A stretch of 64,000 bases of DNA from Kudoa neothunni (Eukaryota; Cnidaria): positions 4,464,001 through 4,528,000 of the forward strand of contig OZ199838.1 of NCBI GenBank assembly GCA_964304625.1. Reading direction: 5' to 3'. Below, piece by piece: positions 58,374 through 64,000 of the stretch. Below the pieces are notes generated by a model. The model saw nothing but the letters and a program-made list of their open reading frames with translations. It searched no databases and was not told where the DNA came from. Each line of letters begins with the position of its first letter. Within the stretch, counting starts at the first letter, position 1. A program made the translations under genes and the position numbers.

Positions 58374-61300
58374 ATGAGTAACAATGTAGATGACAATAGA
58401 AACAAACTGAAAAAGCCTGTTACTAATACCGGATTTTTTTCCCTGACTCTACCGGCAGCATTTCAAAGAGTATTTAAAAAACAATCACCAACTAAAGAAA
58501 ATTTGGATGGGAGCCAAAACACATATGGAGATGACAATAACAATGTTCCGATCGACTCAAATGGTAATGTATCGGCAGCTGATGATCCCACACAAGAGAT
58601 GATCTCTTCATCAAACAACACAGTTGATGGCGGTGATGTGGTCAACAATGATTATGAATATGATAACAGTTTGATTACATCAACTAGTGCCTATGGGGAT
58701 TCTGAAAAATTAATCGGTGAATCCACATCTCCTGAATTAGAACCAGATTCTCAGATTAACAACGAAACATCTAATGAATTGTTATCACCCACAGTACCAA
58801 CTGTTACCATAAGCCAACTAGAATCTGCTATTGTTGAGCCAAATATTAAAATTAACTGTTTGCATTATGATGACCAAAAAGTCTCATTGCCGCCACCACC
58901 GCCTCCTCCTCTAAAAGGCATACTTTCAAATTCAAGAAATAATGACAGCTTGGACAGTAGTCAATTGTCTTCCACGCGTTCGAAAAAAAATGTTTCATTC
59001 AATGTGACAGTGTTGTCTGAGCAATATGCACCACCTAGTTTGTTTTATGAAGGTAATGTATAAAATTTATTGTTAATTTATCGAAACTGATGTAACCACA
59101 TCTATTCTAATAGAACGATCAAATCAAGTGATCCTGAAACATTATCTGAAAGCGTGTGAAAAATACAAAGTAAAACCTCTTGACAAAGTTGTTAATCAAA
59201 TCAACGTAATTTATTGTTTGAACGGACGTAGTCTTTGACTTTTGATAGGAATTCAACTTGAAATGTGATCGTGAAGTGAAAATTGATTTGAAAGGCTGTC
59301 GACTTGACTACAAACATTGCGAATGCTTGGAAGACGTGTTTCGTTATGTACGAACCCAGTGGTTGGATATATCGAACACATTCCTTGAAGATGATGGATG
59401 CATTTCGATTTGCGAAATGTGCGAATACTACGACACCGCTACACACATCTGTCTCAGTGGTAACACTAGAATTAGCAATCGTGGTTGGCTGTCAGTTTCA
59501 CAACTCATCCAAAAAACAACCTGTCTAGAATACCTTGACCTTAGTCGCACTATTTTCACCGAACAAATGCTGCATATTCTCGTGAGAGCTTTCCGTACAG
59601 TTTCCTCCCTTAAAATATTACATCTTGAAGGTTGTTATCTTAATGGAGCTCGATTACAAATTATAAGTACGTTTGTTGTGGGTTGTTTTAGTTTTATGTT
59701 GATATTTCATCAAGTGTCTGCTATTTCCGCAAATAAAAATATCCGAGAGTTGTATCTCGCCGAAAATAAAATATCGTCCAATGATGCCAATTGTCTGTTT
59801 GATTTACTGGTCTCAAATGACAATGTGAAGGTGTTGGATTTGAGAAATAACTCATTACAGGTATCTTAGCGTGATTTAATTTAAATTAATAAATTACTCT
59901 CTTAATGCGGGCATGAGTGAGTAATCAAATTGTAATGTTATTTTGATATGTAGTCCTTCTATATATAAACCCTTAAATATGGCTGACTTTGACGTTGAGT
60001 TTATAATTTTAATGTAGTGTGCTCGTAGTTTGTATTGCCATTTTAATTTTTAAAAATACCTTGGAATTGATCTTGCTTTTCTTTGATTGAAAAATATTCC
60101 AAAATTCTCTGAGTGAGAGTATTTTTTAGCCTGGAAAAATTTAATCGCCATGGTGTAATTTTAGTATTGTTAATTATATCTGAACTTTTCTGATTTAGCA
60201 GTGCGAGTTTCAAAATATTTTATTGGAGCATATCTTTTAATTAAAAATAGATATATAATCTATTTAACATTTAACGGGAGTTTTGGATTAATAATGGCAT
60301 TAGCGTAATATTGCATAGTATTTAGACTGTGGTTTTTAACTGTAAGAGGATCCATTATGGCTCAATACATAGACAGTTTTCTGTGTTTATCTGACGTTTT
60401 CACTTGCTCTATTCAAAATCAAGCGTAGTATTATGTTTGTTCTTAATTTCTTACTTTTAAGTTTGCTAATAGTTGCCATTGAAATAAGCCAAAAAATTAG
60501 TTATTGGTATCATTGTATTTATGCTTGTATAAAGAACAACGAAATTGGCGCGATGACATTGGGTAGTTAATTATGAAAAGTTTAAAGATTATTAGTGTCT
60601 ATGAGACAATTTCTTTAATAATTTAAGGTCAAGTTTACTCCAAGTTAAGGAATTACATTGAAGAAATTATTGATAAATAAAAAAATCATCATAAAATGGT
60701 AAAAAGTTCAATAAATTATTTGCATGTTGGCATTGTATTTTGGTAGAGGCTATTGGCGCCGAAAAATTTAATCATAAAGGACTTGTCCGCTTGCGCAATG
60801 AGAATTTTTAATCTCAGCAACTACAACTTACAAGCTGGTTACAGATTTTATTTTGTAGAATCTGCTATATATATATATATTAAATTATTTACTGCGCCAA
60901 AACCACTTCCATGAGTAAAATCAGATAATGCAAACTCATAATGATATATATATCCTATTTGAATTTAAATTATATTTGTTGATAAATTTATTTGTATAGA
61001 AAAAATATTGTAAAAATGGGATATGTTAATTTTCTCGAATTTAGTAGAGTTTTTTAAACATTAAATTTTACAATAGCTTGGAATATTTTTTACGACAATG
61101 TTCTATATTAATAATAATTCTAATGAAAACATATTTATTTTAACATGTTTTTTGTTGGATTTTATTAATTCTTCCGATTATTTTTATTATATTTTTACAA
61201 TTTTTATGCAATTAAAATAAATAAGTTAAATTTTAAATATAATGAATTAAATTTTTGAATATCGCGGCTCGTGGAGAATCATGTTGAAAAATATTGCACT

Positions 61301-63253
61301 AGTCTCATTTTTCAACAAGTTATTTATACGATAATATTTAGTCTTTCAGATAATTTATCTACTTTTCATTATTGGTTAAATTAAGTTGAGAGATATTTAA
61401 TAATAAGAAGAAATTTCGCAGTAATGTTTCGATTGGCAAAATCAACTAATTTTTATGAGCGGTTTGGGTTGAACAGCATATGTAATGTTGGAGTGCTAAC
61501 GCTAACACACGTATTGCTGATAACCAGATTTAGTATCATTATCATTATTATCAATATCAATACAAGTGTGTTGACTAAACCCAAATAAATTCTAGGACAA
61601 TGGATTACTAAAGCTGTCACAAGGATTGCTCCAACAGACTGACTCAGGGGTTGAGGTTCTTCACCTTTGGAACAATAGTATTACATCTAATGGAATCCAA
61701 GGTTTTATACACGTATTGGTATGCTATTTGTATGCCACGATAACTAAATATTATATGCGGGCTGTTTCATCATTAGAGCTTACATCCATCTTTACACACA
61801 CTCAACTTGGGTAGGAATAAAATTGGAGACGAAGGAATACTCATCATCAAATTCAATCTTATCAAAAATAAACATCTTCAACGTTTAGGGTTGTCCAACA
61901 ATCGGATTACAAATACTGGTAATTATGACGTTGATTTACTGGTTTCTACTTAAATCAGACTTCTCGAGCAGTTTTTAATTATTTCATTTGTTTTGTAGGA
62001 GCTGTCGCATTGGCTGAGCTTATAGCTGATTCAACAAAACTTTTACGTCTTGATCTTCGTGAAAACAACATCGGTCTAGCTGGTCTTATTGCTCTCAGTC
62101 AAGCTATGCAGGTGAATTATTCAGTATTCAAGTTGGATTTCAATAGAAATATCAAAGTGGAACCTGTATATATTGTTAGTTTTTATAACTACGGTCTTAT
62201 TGATTATTCTTATCTCTTAGGAAATGACCGAACTTGTAGCACGGTTGGTTGACGATATACGAATATGTTGCCTTCGAAATCGACAACTGGCCAAGGGTGG
62301 CCCACTAGAAGAAATCATCTCGTTGACCAGTGTTCTATCGGATGATCATTCCATTACCGAATCACTCAAGACTATACCACCAAACGAATTTCCTTCACCT
62401 CAAAAATCAGCTGATGGTACTATGAGTAGTTTCTGGCAGATACTGTCCAAGTTCACTAAAGCCAAAACTAACACCAACTCTACTATTGCAAATATAATTG
62501 CCAAATCTGATAATGACGTTAATGCTGATCAATCAAATACTGCTGTGTCAACTAGTGAGAGCAATGAAAATATCACCATACCTGCATCCAATGTATGATT
62601 TTTCCGCGTGTAGTGATTCCTAATGTTTATTATTGTTTGTTTAGGACAATGAGCCTTCAGATAGTGTCCCAATAACTAACTCGGAGGATCTTAAAAGTGA
62701 TAAAATAACGTCAGAAATAATGCTAGATGAAAACGATAATTGTGCCACCAGTTATATTACTGAAGACAACTTTAAAATACCACCATCTCTTGATGATATT
62801 AACCTTCAAAATAATACAAATGGCTGTGTACAACTTTTAAAGTTTAATGCTGACGATAACAAAACACCTCAAAACAAAATTGTGTTGGACTCTGATCATT
62901 CGTCCATTCAATCATTACCCATATCTACTCCCAACTCTACAGCAACACGCTTTAGTAGTGTTAGCAATGGAGGTATTGGGCGATTTTCTATCACTCGTGT
63001 TGTTGAAAAATACCACTACAAACCTAACTATCCCATTGGTACCAATCGAGAAGATACCTCTTCCACTGATAAATCTTATGAAATACAGCAGCAAGATCTA
63101 TTCGTTGACAATGATAATGATGATCGTAGCAATGGTGCCGATGATAATATTTATATGCAACCACTACGACAACTATCATCCACTTTTATTGATAACCAAC
63201 CAGAAAATCAAAATTCGATGGACACTTCCATCAGGCAATCATCAGATGAGTAG
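58374..63253 (+). CDS. PPP1R37: PPP1R37-like LRR regulator of PP1
   Basis: Leucine-rich-repeat regulatory subunit of protein phosphatase 1. Nine exons join in phase to 915 codons: 58374-59052, 59114-59205, 59249-59666, 59715-59860, 61596-61718, 61777-61918, 61999-62165, 62221-62592 and 62645-63253. Introns are 43-80 bp except the fourth (1735 bp). A disordered N-terminus ends in KGILSN and the PP1-docking motif KKNVSFN (RVxF type), as in human KGILK..KKRVSF. Then come QVILKHYLKACEKY, KGCRLDYKHCECLEDVF and LRRs (IRELYLAENKIS, VLDLRNNSL, EVLHLWNNSIT, TLNLGRNKIGDEG, LLRLDLRENNIGL). The polar C-terminus includes GRFSITRV. The LRR order matches the family. PP1 binding is inferred from the motif. 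No frame breaks. Confidence 0.93.
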
Positions 63254-63389
63254 TGCAAATTGGATTTGGTTTCTTTCTATTCACTCTATTTGTAAATGTA
63301 CACTATAACTGATGTCTATTTTTTTATATTGTAGTTCTATATATGATTTTTTTGAAATGCTTAAATTAACGCAGTTGTCTCTAGTTAGA

Positions 63390-63395
63390 AATAAA
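63390..63395 (+). terminator. Polyadenylation signal of PPP1R37
   Basis: AATAAA lies 137 bases after the PPP1R37 stop, in a T-rich then purine-rich setting, just before a G tract. Confidence 0.6.
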
Positions 63396-63401
63396 AGATT
63401 C

Positions 63402-63425
63402 GGGGGGGGGGGGGGGGGGGGGGGG
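63402..63425 (+). repeat. 24-base G tract
   Basis: An uninterrupted run of 24 G in very AT-rich DNA, just after the presumed poly(A) signal. Length from any single assembly is doubtful. Confidence 0.85.
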
Positions 63426-63559
63426 CCAATTTACTCATCAATAAGTAGATGAGTACACAATGCCAGAAAATGTATTAACTCTATAAAATAGACTGTATCC
63501 ATAACTCCATAACTTGTACGTAGGAGTAGACGTGGAGTGATTTAAAATGAGTTTTTTTG

Positions 63560-64000
63560 TTTACAAAGTTTCATCCCTGACGCAACTTGTTAGGTTGTGA
63601 AGTTCGGGCTGGTCAGGCCTTCTCCATTTACGCTTTAGGCACCGCAGCATCATATTAAGGCGATTTACATATATACGGTGGTGTGGGATGTTAACCCACT
63701 AAACATCCTCGTTTCGGAGCAACCACCACCCCAACCATACCCTGGACTAATCCAAAATTAGTCTGAGAAAGTCGTCTGAATATGGGTGTTGGCTCTACGG
63801 AAACCCCCTACTGAGTTGTATTTCGTTCCTGTATTCCCCCGTTTATGAGCGGTCTAAATCTACCCCTCCGCCAGGCTCCCCTCCCAGCTGCAAGCAAGGC
63901 GACGACAAATCCTAGATCCTTACGATTACTACAGACTTCCTACTTAATTCGTATTAGGAGTACAGGAACGCCCGGACTAGGCTTTGAACTTGCAACTTCA
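63560..64000 (-). repeat. tRNA-derived SINE-like repeat, cut by window edge
   Basis: This stretch is clearly richer in GC than its surroundings. On the minus strand its first bases include a B-box-like GTTCAAAGCC after TGAAGTTGCAA, related to the fragment at 32.1 kb. A tail of about 400 bases contains gtgggttaacatcccacacc. The head with the A box lies beyond the window. No coding frame recognised. Confidence 0.45.

Noticed and set aside
62847-63308. A 153-codon plus frame at the 3' end of PPP1R37
   Set aside because: It overlaps the last PPP1R37 exon in another frame and shows low-complexity Leu/Ile/Thr composition expected from a frame shadow.
1-64000. Retroviral, LTR or Polinton-type sequences, CRISPR arrays or bacterial operons
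   Set aside because: No reverse transcriptase, capsid, integrase or regularly spaced repeat was recognised. Genes are intron-containing and eukaryotic. All mobile elements found are DNA transposons, Helitrons or tRNA-like repeats.

Overview
The window reads as AT-rich nuclear DNA of a small parasitic animal, most likely a myxozoan (a reduced cnidarian). The main reason is a nine-exon gene at 11.2-13.3 kb with a signal peptide, 30 uninterrupted Gly-X-Y collagen triplets and a C-terminal SUEL galactose-binding lectin domain. That is the architecture of nematogalectin, a nematocyst (polar capsule) wall protein. Very short phase-consistent introns (mostly 41-75 bp), compact host genes and a secreted Kunitz inhibitor fit such a parasite. 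The lineage call is an inference from one marker gene.

Layout. 1-10.2 kb is transposon ground: a piggyBac tail, two short Helitrons and a decayed autonomous Helitron ending at 10,169. 10.3-13.3 kb is a divergent pair of lectin genes (secreted SUEL protein on minus, nematogalectin on plus) sharing a 353-bp spacer. A 1.0-kb TTAA-flanked element lies at 13.9-14.9 kb. 15.8-18.6 kb is P5CS (proline/ornithine synthesis, minus). A pogo-type MITE is at 20.2 kb. 21.0-28.6 kb is ATP13A1, the ER P5A ATPase (minus). 28.6-35.6 kb holds DNA-transposon debris and a piggyBac. 38.3-38.7 kb is a small three-exon orphan gene. 44.3-46.2 kb is a minimal RhoGAP gene convergent with a two-domain Kunitz gene. 46.7-53.9 kb is a transposon nest: a Helitron containing a Merlin, next to a piggyBac split by a second, nearly intact Merlin. 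54.6-57.0 kb carries MULE-like remains. 58.4-63.3 kb is a nine-exon PPP1R37 gene (PP1 regulator). A tRNA-derived repeat runs off the right edge.

Gene models were built by hand from splice sites, reading phase and recalled family sequences. Seven host protein genes are supported. Nematogalectin, P5CS, RhoGAP, Kunitz, PPP1R37 and the orphan gene join in phase without any break. ATP13A1 needs six one-base corrections, all within 0.9 kb, which looks like local consensus error. No retroviral, LTR or Polinton-type element was recognised, and no rRNA, functional tRNA or CRISPR.
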